A DNA stretch of 64,000 nt. Source: Shewanella aquimarina (GTDB lineage: Bacteria > Pseudomonadota > Gammaproteobacteria > Enterobacterales > Shewanellaceae). Under the pieces are notes generated by a model that was not told the DNA's origin, searched no databases, and was given only the letters and a program-made list of their open reading frames with translations. This document shows positions 52,544-62,743 of this stretch, one piece after another (position 1 is the first letter of the stretch; the number at the start of each line of letters is the position of its first letter). The position numbers and the translations under genes were made by a program. Location: positions 124,001 to 188,000 of the forward strand of contig NZ_JAKIKY010000001.1 in assembly GCF_023349185.1 (NCBI RefSeq), in the 5' to 3' direction.

Positions 52544-55141
52544 TTAGAACTTCAGAGTGTAGCTTGCGCGGTATTCGCGGCCATAGTTGTTGTATAGGTC
52601 AGCGTTTTCGAACTTACCGTCTGAAGATAGAACTGGATCTTCATCAGTTAGGTTGTTAACACCTAGCATGATTGAACCGAATGAACCTGCGTCATAAGTA
52701 TAGTTGATGTTATGGATTAACCATGAATCAAGCTTACCTGTGTCTTTAGTTTCATAAGTTGAATCAGTGTAGTTCATGTTCCATGAAACGCGGTGATCGC
52801 CCATGGTATAAGTTGTAGTGAATACAGACTTGTACTCAGGCTGACCATTCCAACCCTTAGTATCTACAGCACCGGCACCACCTTCAACTTCTTCGGTATA
52901 TTCCAGTACGAAGCTGTTAGTCCATGCCAAACCGAAGTCACCGATATCAGTTTCTAGGTTACCGTTAAATGCAACGTCAAGACCTCTGATTTGAAGTTTG
53001 TCGCCGTTACCGTAACCAGTACCGATCTCTTCTGCAGCACCAGTTGCATCACGCTTAACATAGAAAGTGTCTGTAGGAGTCAATGAACCGCTTGCGATAC
53101 CTTCCATCACGTTTGTGATTGAACGCTGGCTGATAACGTCATCGATCTTCAGATCGAAGTAATCAACCTTGATACCGAAGTTATCAACTACATCCCACGC
53201 AACACCCAAGTTGATGTACTCAGAAGTCTCAGGACCTAGATCCTTGTTAGCGCTGATCCAAGTATCATACTGCTTTTCAGGACACTTATCTTGTGGGATA
53301 CCAGTAGCAGCACAGTATGGGTAGTCAGTACCGTCTTCAGCACTGAATGTAGTCGCAGCATATAGCTGATCAAGTGCTGGTGCACGGAAGGCTTCAGAGT
53401 AAGAAGCACGAACAACAACATTGTCCAGAGCCTGCCAACGAATAGATGCCTTAGGTGCAACGTTATCACCGAAATCACTGTAATCATCGTAACGAGCAGC
53501 GATGTTCAGCTCAATGGTGTCAGTCAGAGGAAGAGCTGCTTCATAGAAAGCCGCCCAAACTTGACGGTCACCGCCAGCAGAGTTACCAGCACTACCACCG
53601 ATTAGACCCGCTTCAGACTGTGCGTCATAAACAGAGTCATAATCTTGATCGAAGTATTCCATACCGAAGTAGTGAGCAACCTCACCACCTGGCAGCTCAA
53701 ATGCGTCGAAACCGATACCAGCGTTGTACTGGTGGAAGGTCGCACGGTCTTGCGTCAGAGTCGTTGCTTTCAGGTTGTTTACACCAGCTTCTGAACCTAG
53801 ATCGATGCCGTTAGCTTCGTTGTAAGCAAGACCTGAGTAACTTAGGTAGTACTCACCGATAGACTTGTTATCAGCCTTGTTGTAGTGGTAGTAGAATTCC
53901 CAAGTCGCATCGTTCCATGCGCTGATAGAACCACGAAGACCAGTCAGGTAATCTTGGTTGTAGTCGTCTACGTTACCGTCACGAGTACCGATACCAACCC
54001 AACGGAAGTAACCTTTCGCTTCAACATCGAATGGGTTATGTGGATTGTCTGGTGACATGTTGTTCCAAGCCGCGGCTGGAGGCGCATAACGACCGAAAGA
54101 GTTGTTCTGTGTGAACATCACACGACCAAACCACTCAACATCTTCAGCAACTTCATAGTTAGCATCTACATAAACAGTGTTGCGGTCTACAGAGGCTTTG
54201 TTGAATGAAACGTTACCGTATGCATACATACATAACTCAGAACCCGCACCGAATACATCATCACCACGTACTTTCTTAAATACGTTGTCACCGTATTGTG
54301 CAGCTAAGTCATCACACAGCGGTGAAGGCTGGTAAATACCAGTGTCAGGGTGTTTTACACTCGCACCGTAATAACTCCAGCCATCAGTTTCTGAATAAGC
54401 TTGAATTACGCCGTCACCGTTAAGATCACGCATCCAAGGAGCTGTGAATTCACGATCTGCATCAGAGATGCCCTTACGGTCTTGATGGTCGAATGCAAAG
54501 GTAATGTTACCCTTATCCATTTCATAACCAGCAACCACAGAGAATTCTTTACTTGTCAGGCCGCCGTCACGGTCTCGAGAACCGCCACCAACGTTGAATT
54601 CGATACCTTGGAAGTTCTTCTTCATGATGATGTTAACAACACCAGCAATCGCATCAGAACCGTAAGTAGAAGAAGCACCGTCGGTTAGAATTTCGATACG
54701 CTCAACCGCCGCCATAGGAATAGCGTTAAGGTTAGCAGAAGCACCACCTAGAGTAGGTGAACCTGGGAAACGCTTGCCATCGATCAGAACTAGGGTACGG
54801 CTTGAACCAGCACCACGTAGGTTGATTGTTGCTTGAGACTGAGCAGAACTACCAGAACGCTCAGAGAATGAACCAAAAGAGTTTAAGTTACTGTTACGTA
54901 GCGCATCAGCTACTGTAAAGTTACCTTCAACTTTCATGTCATCTGCAGTGATCGTTGTTACAGGTGATGCACCTTCAAGATCACTACGCTTAATGCGTGA
55001 ACCAGTAACTTCAATACGTTCAACTTTATCTGCAGCTTGCTCATCTGCCGCGAATACTGCTGGCGCAGTAAATGCCGTCATAGCTGCACCGCTAACTAGT
55101 GCGAAACGCACTGAATTAGCTAATAAGCTGTTCTTATACAT
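52544..55141 (-). CDS. TonB-dependent outer membrane receptor
   Basis: 865 residues. Signal peptide (MYKNSLLANSVRFALVSGAA and on to about 31), TonB box-like VERIEVTGSRI, a plug domain (about 45-180) with RTLVLIDGKRFP and GVVNIIMKKNFQG, then a 22-strand type barrel ending in YTLKF with the terminal Phe. The plug motif GSRIKRSDLEGASPVTTI is typical of the large receptor group in Shewanella and Alteromonas. Cargo cannot be told. It is next to the TonB2 operon that could energise it, with a methyltransferase gene between. A long upstream gap suggests separate regulation. Confidence 0.92.
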   Translation of the reverse strand: MYKNSLLANSVRFALVSGAAMTAFTAPAVFAADEQAADKVERIEVTGSRIKRSDLEGASPVTTITADDMKVEGNFTVADALRNSNLNSFGSFSERSGSSAQSQATINLRGAGSSRTLVLIDGKRFPGSPTLGGASANLNAIPMAAVERIEILTDGASSTYGSDAIAGVVNIIMKKNFQGIEFNVGGGSRDRDGGLTSKEFSVVAGYEMDKGNITFAFDHQDRKGISDADREFTAPWMRDLNGDGVIQAYSETDGWSYYGASVKHPDTGIYQPSPLCDDLAAQYGDNVFKKVRGDDVFGAGSELCMYAYGNVSFNKASVDRNTVYVDANYEVAEDVEWFGRVMFTQNNSFGRYAPPAAAWNNMSPDNPHNPFDVEAKGYFRWVGIGTRDGNVDDYNQDYLTGLRGSISAWNDATWEFYYHYNKADNKSIGEYYLSYSGLAYNEANGIDLGSEAGVNNLKATTLTQDRATFHQYNAGIGFDAFELPGGEVAHYFGMEYFDQDYDSVYDAQSEAGLIGGSAGNSAGGDRQVWAAFYEAALPLTDTIELNIAARYDDYSDFGDNVAPKASIRWQALDNVVVRASYSEAFRAPALDQLYAATTFSAEDGTDYPYCAATGIPQDKCPEKQYDTWISANKDLGPETSEYINLGVAWDVVDNFGIKVDYFDLKIDDVISQRSITNVMEGIASGSLTPTDTFYVKRDATGAAEEIGTGYGNGDKLQIRGLDVAFNGNLETDIGDFGLAWTNSFVLEYTEEVEGGAGAVDTKGWNGQPEYKSVFTTTYTMGDHRVSWNMNYTDSTYETKDTGKLDSWLIHNINYTYDAGSFGSIMLGVNNLTDEDPVLSSDGKFENADLYNNYGREYRASYTLKF

Positions 55142-55905
55142 GTTGTTTCTCCCTGGACTTTATTTTTTATTTTTTTGTGAAAGTAAACACAAATCAACAC
55201 CAATCGTTACACTTGTGCACATTCGCCAACAAATAGAACCACATGTGAAACATTTAATCAACAATAGCATCACTATTTTCACAGATTTAATTGGTGACCG
55301 CTCAATTTGTAGACGACAGTCACAATAAGTCAGGTTTTTGTTAACAGGAGCAATTCGACAGTTTATGTACAAGAATCCCACAAATTAACTAGGCAGACAA
55401 ATGAAATAAAAGATTAATCACTATAAAAACAATAATATAGTGATTTAAGAATATTTAATCATCCAACAGCTCATACTAAATTAAGAGAGTGTTTAATTAG
55501 ATACAATCAAACTAAACAACGACAAGATGTTAAATGTCTGTAGCTGTAACAAAGAGGCTTAATTCCAAAATCACGCTGCTCATTGGGCGGAACTCATATT
55601 TTTACGTAAAGAATTGATTACAAATTAAGCAGCCAGTGAAGATTAAATCGCAGTCTCCTTTAGGTAACGTCATTAGGCCATGACGCACTATCGTTAAGAG
55701 CAGACAATGAGGTGAAATGCTAACGCTAAAATAGACACATCTTCGCCATAGTGAACAAAGAGACTTAAGTTAAATGGTGAGGCAAACTAAGACTGGATTA
55801 TCCCCCGCTCCTTAACGGAAAAACTTTTTGGCTGAACATAAAAAAGCGCCCAATAGGCGCTTTTCTTTAAATTGATCAGACTTTCAGTCGTCATTACAAG
55901 CTGTA
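55142..55905. other. Long AT-rich intergenic region upstream of the receptor
   Basis: 764 bases with no credible gene. It contains the porin terminator at its right end (55842-55864) and otherwise shows only AT-rich DNA. I could not recognise a Fur, CRP or FNR site. It probably holds the receptor promoter and leader. Confidence 0.55.
55842..55864 (-). terminator. Terminator after the porin gene
   Basis: Stem AAAAGCGCC / GGCGCTTTT with CAATA loop, about 40 bases after the porin stop. Confidence 0.85.
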
Positions 55906-57117
55906 TTACAGTGTGTAACGAATACCTATGGCTACACCGTCTTCTTCGAATTTAGCCTGGGCCTCTGCATCGGCACCATCGAACTCACTGAAGTCTTTAC
56001 GGCCTTCAACATAGAGTACTGTGTTGGCATCCCATACATAATGCAGACCGACCACAACGAACTGACGCTTGAACGTAGAATTAGGATCGACATTGTTTGG
56101 CTGGATCACATAGTCCTTACCCGCATCTAAGACGTTGTAAGAAACAAAGGGACGGAATCCATTATCAAACTTGTACGAGAACAGGGTTTCGACACCGTAA
56201 GAGTCTTTGATCAGACGACCCAGGTTATCGGTATCATGGTTCTCATTCTTGTTGAAGTTAGCCGCGCCATAGAAACCTTCACCATCCCAGTTCCCCCAGG
56301 TCGCACCGACACCATAAATCACATCTATGGCGGTGATCTGCTCAGAGGTCTTTCTGAAGGTGACATCAAACTCACCACGGTTGATACCGGCAGTGACAGA
56401 AAGTTTGTCGTTTACCTGGTAGGTAGCAGAAGCACCATAGGTGTAATCGTACTCAACTTCCTCTGAATCTAGCACGGGATCTTGGCTGTCCCAGCGCTCT
56501 TTACAGTCTGTAGGCAGGTTAGGATCTGCTTCGCAGGTATAGAAGGTATCGTGCTTGAGCTGCGCCTGAACGGCAAAGCTTAGATCGCCTATGCTATTAC
56601 GGTACTGTACGATCTTGTCACCACGACCCACACCGTTTACCGCGCCATCGGCCTTATTGTAGGTATATACACCCGCAGCGTTACCATCCCATACGAAGCC
56701 GTAGTTGGTGTTATAGACGACGTCATACCAAGCGCCCCACTGCTTACCTATGGTCAGGCTACCATAGAGATCATGAGCAATACCGACATAACCTAAACGG
56801 TTGTTAAGAAAGTCACCGCTCTTAGATTCGAAGTTACTCTCGCTGCTGTATACGATTTCGCTGTTACCGAATGGATTAACTCCCCACTCAAGCTTAGTGA
56901 AGGCCTTCCAGCCATCGCTCATCTCACGAGTAAAACCAAAATTGATCCGTGATGCACCGTTAACCACTTCAGTTGAACCTTGAGTGTTAATAACACGGGC
57001 ATCAATAAAACCACCAATTTCTACCGCATTTTTATCGTCTTTATAGATCTCGATAGCGGATACAGCGGGGACAAAAATGACAGCCGCTAACGCTGTTGCT
57101 ATTACACTCTTCTTCAT
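55906..57117 (-). CDS. General porin (Gram-negative OmpC/OmpF-like type)
   Basis: 403 residues. Signal peptide (MKKSVIATALAAVIFVPAVS, cut after A), mature IEIYKDDKNAVEIGGFIDAR, then the porin strand motif RLGYVGIAHDLYGSLTIGKQ, which carries the loop of the constriction zone, and a C-terminal strand ending GIRYTL. It forms a trimeric outer-membrane channel for small solutes. It is more acidic than the E. coli porins. A single gene preceded by an AT-rich leader (57118-57350). Confidence 0.9.
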   Translation of the reverse strand: MKKSVIATALAAVIFVPAVSAIEIYKDDKNAVEIGGFIDARVINTQGSTEVVNGASRINFGFTREMSDGWKAFTKLEWGVNPFGNSEIVYSSESNFESKSGDFLNNRLGYVGIAHDLYGSLTIGKQWGAWYDVVYNTNYGFVWDGNAAGVYTYNKADGAVNGVGRGDKIVQYRNSIGDLSFAVQAQLKHDTFYTCEADPNLPTDCKERWDSQDPVLDSEEVEYDYTYGASATYQVNDKLSVTAGINRGEFDVTFRKTSEQITAIDVIYGVGATWGNWDGEGFYGAANFNKNENHDTDNLGRLIKDSYGVETLFSYKFDNGFRPFVSYNVLDAGKDYVIQPNNVDPNSTFKRQFVVVGLHYVWDANTVLYVEGRKDFSEFDGADAEAQAKFEEDGVAIGIRYTL

Positions 57118-57350
57118 CTGTTTGTCTAACCTTTTGTTATGTTCAGTCTGCTTTATCTTTTTGCGCTACATTCCGTTGTTTTATTTCGTTCCAATTTCAG
57201 CTAAAGACTAGCAAAAGATTAGCATTCCCTCAAAGACGAATATCACAATAACGGCGCTATTTTTCACCAATTTAACTTAAGAACTCCCGAAATATCAGAC
57301 TTTACACTAAGCGTTAACAATTCATCACTATCTCAACAACCAGAAAACAA

Positions 57351-59750
57351 CTAAATTAACGACATTTGCTTGGCCACAAGATTATTGAAACTAGTGTTTA
57401 AAATTGAAAGTATGGGATCAGAAATAGGCGCTATCTGTTTATCCAGATAATACTGATAATCGATCTTTCCAAGACGATGCTGTACAGGTTCTGCGCCATT
57501 TTGAGTCATCAGATAGCTAATCTTCTCGCCCCGTTTACCATGGCTATCATCTCCGCTTCGCTGACACCAGAGGGTCGCTGCCTTAACGTGAGGCGATGAC
57601 TTTGCAGTATAGTCTTCTATGTTGCGCCTAAGGCGTTTGGAGAAGATTAATTTATCGTCCAGCTCGCCCTGCTGCAACGCCTCGACGATCTGCTTTAAAT
57701 AACCAAGCACATCCTGCTTGGCAAAGAGCCGATAATAAAGCTCGCCCTGCACCTCACGCGCCAAGGGGCTCCAGTCACTCCTTACCTGCTCCATCCCCTT
57801 AAAAACCAACTTGAGACTGCGGTCATCCTGCTGGTACGCACCCACATAACGCTTCTTAGAACCCTCGGTTGACCCCCTCAATGTCGGCATAAAAAACTGC
57901 TCGAAGTGACGTTCATATTCAAGCTCTAGGTAACAGTCTAGCTTAAAGTCCTGCTTGAGCTTGTGTCGCCATTTTTCGTTGATCGATGCGACCAACTCCC
58001 GGGCAAAGGCATCGATATCACCAACGCGCTCTGGCGATGAGACATGCACAAAGGTCGAATCGGTATCACCATAGATGACGGTCAATCCCTCTGCTTCAAT
58101 CCATTGCTTGGTCTGTTTCATGATCTCATGGCCCCTAAGGGTTATCGAGCTGGCTAGGCGCGCATCGTGAAACACACAGCCGCGAGAACCCAGCACCCCA
58201 TACAGGGAATTCATGATGATCTTTATCGCCTGGGAAAGGGGCGCATTGGCATCGCGCTTTGCCTGCTCCCGCTTGGCCGACAAACTGGCGATAAGTTCAG
58301 GCAGGATGGGAGAACTACGGCTAAACTGCGCCCCGAGAAAGCCGGGGACGGTATCGCTCTCTGCTTTGGCGCCTTCTTTTGAGCATTTTGCGCCTTCCTT
58401 TAGTCCTTCCACCAATCCCTTAGGATCGATGAGAAAGGTTCTGATGATCGAGGGATAAAGGCTCTTAAAATCGAGCACCAATATGTGCTCATAGAGACCG
58501 GGTTTAGAGTCCATCACATAGCCGCCCGGACTCTCTATGCCATCGCTTATCGGCACACTTGGCGCCACATAACCGGCGCGGTGCAGATGCGGCAGATAGA
58601 GATTATTAAACGCCGCCACCGAGGCACCTACACGACCTAGCTCTAAACCTGTCAGGCGAGAACGTTCCATCACGAAGGCCAGCAGATCCGTTTTTTCGAA
58701 GATCTCCCACACCAGGCGACAATCGGTAATATTGTAGTGGGCCAGCGCCGCCTTATCTTGACGAAACAGCGTCACTATCTCTTCCGCCCTTTGGCTGACA
58801 TCATGAATCGCCTTGCCTTCACCAAGCAGTTCCCTGGCGACAGACTCCAGGCTAAAACTCTCAAACTGATAAAAGGCCGCCTTTAACCAATCTATGCCAT
58901 CGAGCACCACACGCCCGGGCAGAATTAAGGTCTCCGGCCGATATTTGTTATCGACACGCCACGAAAGCTGCGTACCCTGCCTGCCCAGCGTTAGCGGAAT
59001 ATTGAGTGCCTTGGCCCTGCGATACAAAAGTGCTAAGTCAAAGGTGACCACGGCCCAACCAATGATGATGTCGGGATCATGCAGCGTAAACCAGTCGAGC
59101 AACGCCTTAATTAGCGCCGCCTCATCTGCCACAAGCTGAAGATAGTCTGGCGGCGACTCAACCGCCTCCCCCACCATGATCACCTGTTTGTAGGGCTCGC
59201 CGCTGGCCGATTGGCCGTAAAGCCCGACACTGAAAAGCTCGCCATCCATCGCACATTCGAAGTCCAACGAGACCACAGCAAGCTCAACATCTAATTCGCT
59301 ACGCCTGGCCCGCTCGGCAATAAAAGTCGGCATATCCTCTGCTTGATTCTGCCAGCGGCCGATAAACTCCACATCAAGGGCTATGTAACGCTCGATAAGA
59401 TAACGCTGCTCGGCTCTCAGTTCAGACTCGTAAAGGGAGATCCCCTTATCGGTGGCGATACGGCTTAGATGACGAAAGCTTTGATTATTGGCGAAATAGA
59501 GGGCGCTGACCGGCTCGTCGTCGAAGGTGGTTAAATTAAGCGCCTCGCTGCGTAAGCCACTCTCTTGGTTGCCATCGAGCAAGCGCAACTCATCCTGAGT
59601 CCGGCAAAAGCAGATCCGCTCGCCATGAGGCACGATCACCCGCAGCGGCCCGTCGGCCGTACAGAGGTAATAATGTAATTCGCTGCCTAGGCGGTGACGG
59701 GTTAAGATCCGTCCCTTTACACTCAATACAGGGGTGTTCAAATCATGCAA
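57351..59750 (-). CDS. polB: DNA polymerase II
   Basis: 799 residues, a family B polymerase of the usual Pol II length. Exonuclease motifs: SLDFECAMDGELFSVG (Exo I) and the WAVVTFDLALLYRRA region (Exo II). Polymerase motifs: DFKSLYPSIIRTF (motif A), IIMNSLYGVLGSRG (motif B) and YGDTDSTF (motif C, catalytic Asp pair). It performs SOS-linked repair and replication restart. It is divergent from dinG with a LexA box in the shared 138-base gap. Confidence 0.96.
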   Translation of the reverse strand: MHDLNTPVLSVKGRILTRHRLGSELHYYLCTADGPLRVIVPHGERICFCRTQDELRLLDGNQESGLRSEALNLTTFDDEPVSALYFANNQSFRHLSRIATDKGISLYESELRAEQRYLIERYIALDVEFIGRWQNQAEDMPTFIAERARRSELDVELAVVSLDFECAMDGELFSVGLYGQSASGEPYKQVIMVGEAVESPPDYLQLVADEAALIKALLDWFTLHDPDIIIGWAVVTFDLALLYRRAKALNIPLTLGRQGTQLSWRVDNKYRPETLILPGRVVLDGIDWLKAAFYQFESFSLESVARELLGEGKAIHDVSQRAEEIVTLFRQDKAALAHYNITDCRLVWEIFEKTDLLAFVMERSRLTGLELGRVGASVAAFNNLYLPHLHRAGYVAPSVPISDGIESPGGYVMDSKPGLYEHILVLDFKSLYPSIIRTFLIDPKGLVEGLKEGAKCSKEGAKAESDTVPGFLGAQFSRSSPILPELIASLSAKREQAKRDANAPLSQAIKIIMNSLYGVLGSRGCVFHDARLASSITLRGHEIMKQTKQWIEAEGLTVIYGDTDSTFVHVSSPERVGDIDAFARELVASINEKWRHKLKQDFKLDCYLELEYERHFEQFFMPTLRGSTEGSKKRYVGAYQQDDRSLKLVFKGMEQVRSDWSPLAREVQGELYYRLFAKQDVLGYLKQIVEALQQGELDDKLIFSKRLRRNIEDYTAKSSPHVKAATLWCQRSGDDSHGKRGEKISYLMTQNGAEPVQHRLGKIDYQYYLDKQIAPISDPILSILNTSFNNLVAKQMSLI

Positions 59751-59847
59751 GCTTTGCTGTATTCCATTTTAATTCAATATATTAGGATTGTTGACGACAA
59801 ATAAGTCGTGAATTCCTCACATCAACTCTTCTTAGGCTATGTAATCA

Positions 59848-59863
59848 CTGTTATTATGTACAG
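59848..59863 (+). promoter_or_regulatory. LexA (SOS) box between polB and dinG
   Basis: CTGT-TATTATGT-ACAG matches the LexA consensus CTGT-N8-ACAG exactly. It lies 25 bases upstream of dinG and 97 bases upstream of polB; position suggests primary control of dinG, possibly also polB, both SOS genes in E. coli. Confidence 0.85.
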
Positions 59864-59888
59864 CATTATTTGCCAGACATAAGCCTTC

Positions 59889-61961
59889 ATGTTATCTGCC
59901 GACGTTAAAACCCAGATCCGCACGATTTATAAAGATATTGCCGCCGCCCTGCCTAACTTCAGATCGCGTCGGGAACAAAATTATATCGTCGCAGAGATCT
60001 CCAAGACACTTGCGGGTGAATATGACAAGCACAGGCGTATCATAGTGGTCGAGGCTGGCACTGGCATAGGTAAGTCGCTGGCTTATATCTTGGGTGCAAT
60101 CCCACTGGCATTGGCCAGCAAGAAAAAGGTCTGTATCGCCACGGCAACGGTTGCCCTGCAGGAGCAGCTGCTCAACAAGGACTTACCCTTCTTCTCCAAG
60201 CAATCTGGGCTTAACTTCACCTTCGGTTTGGTAAAAGGGCGTCAGCGCTATGTCTGTCTCTCCAAGCTGGAGATGCTGATCGGTGGCGATGACGGCACTC
60301 AGATGGCCATGTGGCAGACCAAGCCCGACCATAGTCAGGTCGAGCTCTTACAAGGCCTGCTGAAAGACTTTCACGAAGGACGCTGGAACGGCGAGCGCGA
60401 CACACTATCTCAACCGCTACCGGATCACCTATGGCAGCAGATCGCCTGCGATAAACACAGCTGTCATCGACAACTCGCCAGCCACAGACACTGCCCTTTC
60501 CATAAGGCCCGTGAAGATGTCGACACCTGGGATGTGCTGATCGCCAACCATAGCCTGCTGTTTGCCGATCTCGAGCTGGGCGGCGGTGTGATTCTGCCCG
60601 ACCCGGAAGAGCTCTATTATGTGATCGACGAGGCACATCACCTACCGTTGGTGGCTAGAGACTTCTCGAGCGCCCAGGCCACCCTGAGAGGCGCCATCGA
60701 CTGGCTTGAAAAGGTCGGCAAGACCAGCGCCAAACTGCAAAACCAGCTCAAGAGCAACAACATCATAGCCCCCGCTCAGGCCATGTTGGATAACATCAAC
60801 GATCTCACCAGCCTGCTCACCAGCGTCGCGCAATATTGCGATGGCCAGGCGGCAAAATTTGATAACCCTGAGCGGCGCATCCGCTTCGAGCACGGCAAGC
60901 TGCCAGCGGCGCTCATCATGCTGGCCGAAAACCTGGCTACCGCATCCAGCAGCGCCCTCAAGCAATTTAACAAGATGCTGGCCCTGCTCAACGAGGCGAT
61001 TAAGGATGGCGAACTGCCTAAGCACCAGTCAGAACAGCTACTGAGTGAGACAGGCTTCATGTTGCAGCGCCTTGAGAACCTGCAGAAGCTGTGGAAGATG
61101 ATGGCCAAGGAAGACAGCGCCAAGGGCGCCCCCATGGCCCGCTGGGTAGAGCATCTTGTGGGCAAGCAGAGTGACTATCTGTTTAATGTCTCCCCTATCG
61201 AAGTGGGTTATATGCTCGAAACCCTGCTGTGGGAGAAGGCCGCCGGCGTGGTGCTCTGTAGCGCCACCCTGAGGGCACTCAACAATTTCAATCACTTTAC
61301 CCATCAGGTGGGACTCTCTATCAATGATGGCAGTCGCTATCTTGCCATGGACAGTCCGTTCGACTTCCAGCAGAACGCCACCCTCTATCTGCCCAAGATG
61401 CGCACCGAACCCACGGACGATCGCTATACCGATGAGCTGGCGGAACAGATCCTCACCCTTATCGATGGTGAGATGGCCACCCTGGTGCTGTTCGCCTCCT
61501 ACTGGCAGATGGAAAAGGTGGCCGATCTGGTCAGGAGCAAGATTAAGTCGCCGCTGCTTATCCAGGGGGAGGCGTCCCGTCAGCAGCTGCTACAAGATCA
61601 CAAGACGCGCTGTGACAATGGCGAGGTCAGCATCATCTTTGGTACCGGCAGTTTCTCCGAGGGTCTCGACCTTCCCGGTGACTACCTGACCAACCTTATC
61701 ATCACTAAACTGCCCTTTGCCGTCCCCACCTCACCGGTGGAACAGGCGCACGCGGAATACATTAAGGCAAAAGGGGGAAATTCCTTCTTACAGCTGACGA
61801 TCCCAGATGCTTCGCGTAAACTGATCCAAAGTTGTGGTAGATTACTGCGTAAAGAAGAGGATTATGGCAGGATCACCATATTGGATCGCCGCTTAGTGAC
61901 CAAACGCTACGGCAAGTCTCTACTGGATGCCCTGCCCCCCTTTCGACAAGTCATTGAATAG
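59889..61961 (+). CDS. dinG: ATP-dependent DNA helicase DinG (XPD-like, iron-sulfur)
   Basis: 690 residues. Walker A EAGTGIGKSLAYI (K62), then the iron-sulfur cluster cysteines C123, C187, C192 and C202 (in RYVCLS and CDKHSCHRQLASHRHC), the DEAH box VIDEAHHL, and C-terminal helicase motifs GTGSFSEGLDLPGDYL and QSCGRLLR. It unwinds D-loops, R-loops and forked DNA during SOS repair. A LexA box precedes it. Eight bases later starts the TSUP gene. Confidence 0.95.
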   Translation: MLSADVKTQIRTIYKDIAAALPNFRSRREQNYIVAEISKTLAGEYDKHRRIIVVEAGTGIGKSLAYILGAIPLALASKKKVCIATATVALQEQLLNKDLPFFSKQSGLNFTFGLVKGRQRYVCLSKLEMLIGGDDGTQMAMWQTKPDHSQVELLQGLLKDFHEGRWNGERDTLSQPLPDHLWQQIACDKHSCHRQLASHRHCPFHKAREDVDTWDVLIANHSLLFADLELGGGVILPDPEELYYVIDEAHHLPLVARDFSSAQATLRGAIDWLEKVGKTSAKLQNQLKSNNIIAPAQAMLDNINDLTSLLTSVAQYCDGQAAKFDNPERRIRFEHGKLPAALIMLAENLATASSSALKQFNKMLALLNEAIKDGELPKHQSEQLLSETGFMLQRLENLQKLWKMMAKEDSAKGAPMARWVEHLVGKQSDYLFNVSPIEVGYMLETLLWEKAAGVVLCSATLRALNNFNHFTHQVGLSINDGSRYLAMDSPFDFQQNATLYLPKMRTEPTDDRYTDELAEQILTLIDGEMATLVLFASYWQMEKVADLVRSKIKSPLLIQGEASRQQLLQDHKTRCDNGEVSIIFGTGSFSEGLDLPGDYLTNLIITKLPFAVPTSPVEQAHAEYIKAKGGNSFLQLTIPDASRKLIQSCGRLLRKEEDYGRITILDRRLVTKRYGKSLLDALPPFRQVIE

Positions 61962-61969
61962 GAAGACCA

Positions 61970-62743
61970 TTGGATCTATTACTCGACCCAGGTAGCTGGG
62001 CGATTCTTGCTGCGACCGGCTTTATCGCAGGTTTTATCGATGCCGTCGCCGGTGGCGGTGGCCTACTGTCGATCCCGGCCCTGCTCACCATAGGCATTCC
62101 CCCACACACGGCGCTGGGCACCAATAAGCTGGCCGCCAGCTTTGGTTCCTCCATGGCGGCCTTTACCTATTATCGTAAGCAGTTTTTTACCCCCAAGTTT
62201 TGGTATCACGCCTCTATCGCCACCTTCATCGGCGCCGTAATAGGCACCTTTGTGGTCTATCTTATCGACAATCAGTGGCTGGAAAAGTGGCTGCCGCTGT
62301 TTATCATCGCCGTGGCCGTATATACCTTACTTAAACCTAACGCCATGGGCTGCCCCAGCTATGAGCCGCCGGTGAAAGCGCCCTCCAAATATAAGCAGTG
62401 GCGCCAAGGGCTACCACTTGGTTTCTACGACGGATTTGCCGGCCCGGCTACCGGCGCCTTCTGGACCATTAGCAGCGTATCCCAATATCGACTGCCGGTG
62501 CTCAATAGCTGCGGCCTGGCCAGGGCCATGACCCTTATTAGTAATCTCACCTCCCTGAGCGTGTTTCTGGTGTTGGGACAGGTGAACCTGATGGTCGGTC
62601 TGTCGATGGGGCTTTGCATGATGCTCGGCTCATTTATCGGCGCCCGCACTGCCATCAAGTTTGGCGTCCCCTTTATTCGTCCTCTGTTTATTAGCATAGT
62701 GATACTCATCGCCATTAATCTGGCATGGGGAGCCTGGGCATGA
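61970..62743 (+). CDS. TSUP family (TauE/SafE) membrane transporter, second copy
   Basis: 257 residues, TTG start with GGAAG six bases before. Family signatures GFIDAVAGGGGLLSIPALLT and, in the second half, YDGFAGPATGAF. About eight membrane segments; may export or import small anions such as sulfonates (family knowledge). It begins eight bases after dinG and its stop overlaps the priC start by four bases (ATGA), so dinG-TSUP-priC look like one transcript. A paralogue lies at 38029-38793. Confidence 0.9.
   Translation: MDLLLDPGSWAILAATGFIAGFIDAVAGGGGLLSIPALLTIGIPPHTALGTNKLAASFGSSMAAFTYYRKQFFTPKFWYHASIATFIGAVIGTFVVYLIDNQWLEKWLPLFIIAVAVYTLLKPNAMGCPSYEPPVKAPSKYKQWRQGLPLGFYDGFAGPATGAFWTISSVSQYRLPVLNSCGLARAMTLISNLTSLSVFLVLGQVNLMVGLSMGLCMMLGSFIGARTAIKFGVPFIRPLFISIVILIAINLAWGAWA

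Noticed and set aside
54401..54688. Plus-strand frames within the TonB-dependent receptor
   Set aside because: Antisense shadows of a well-supported gene.
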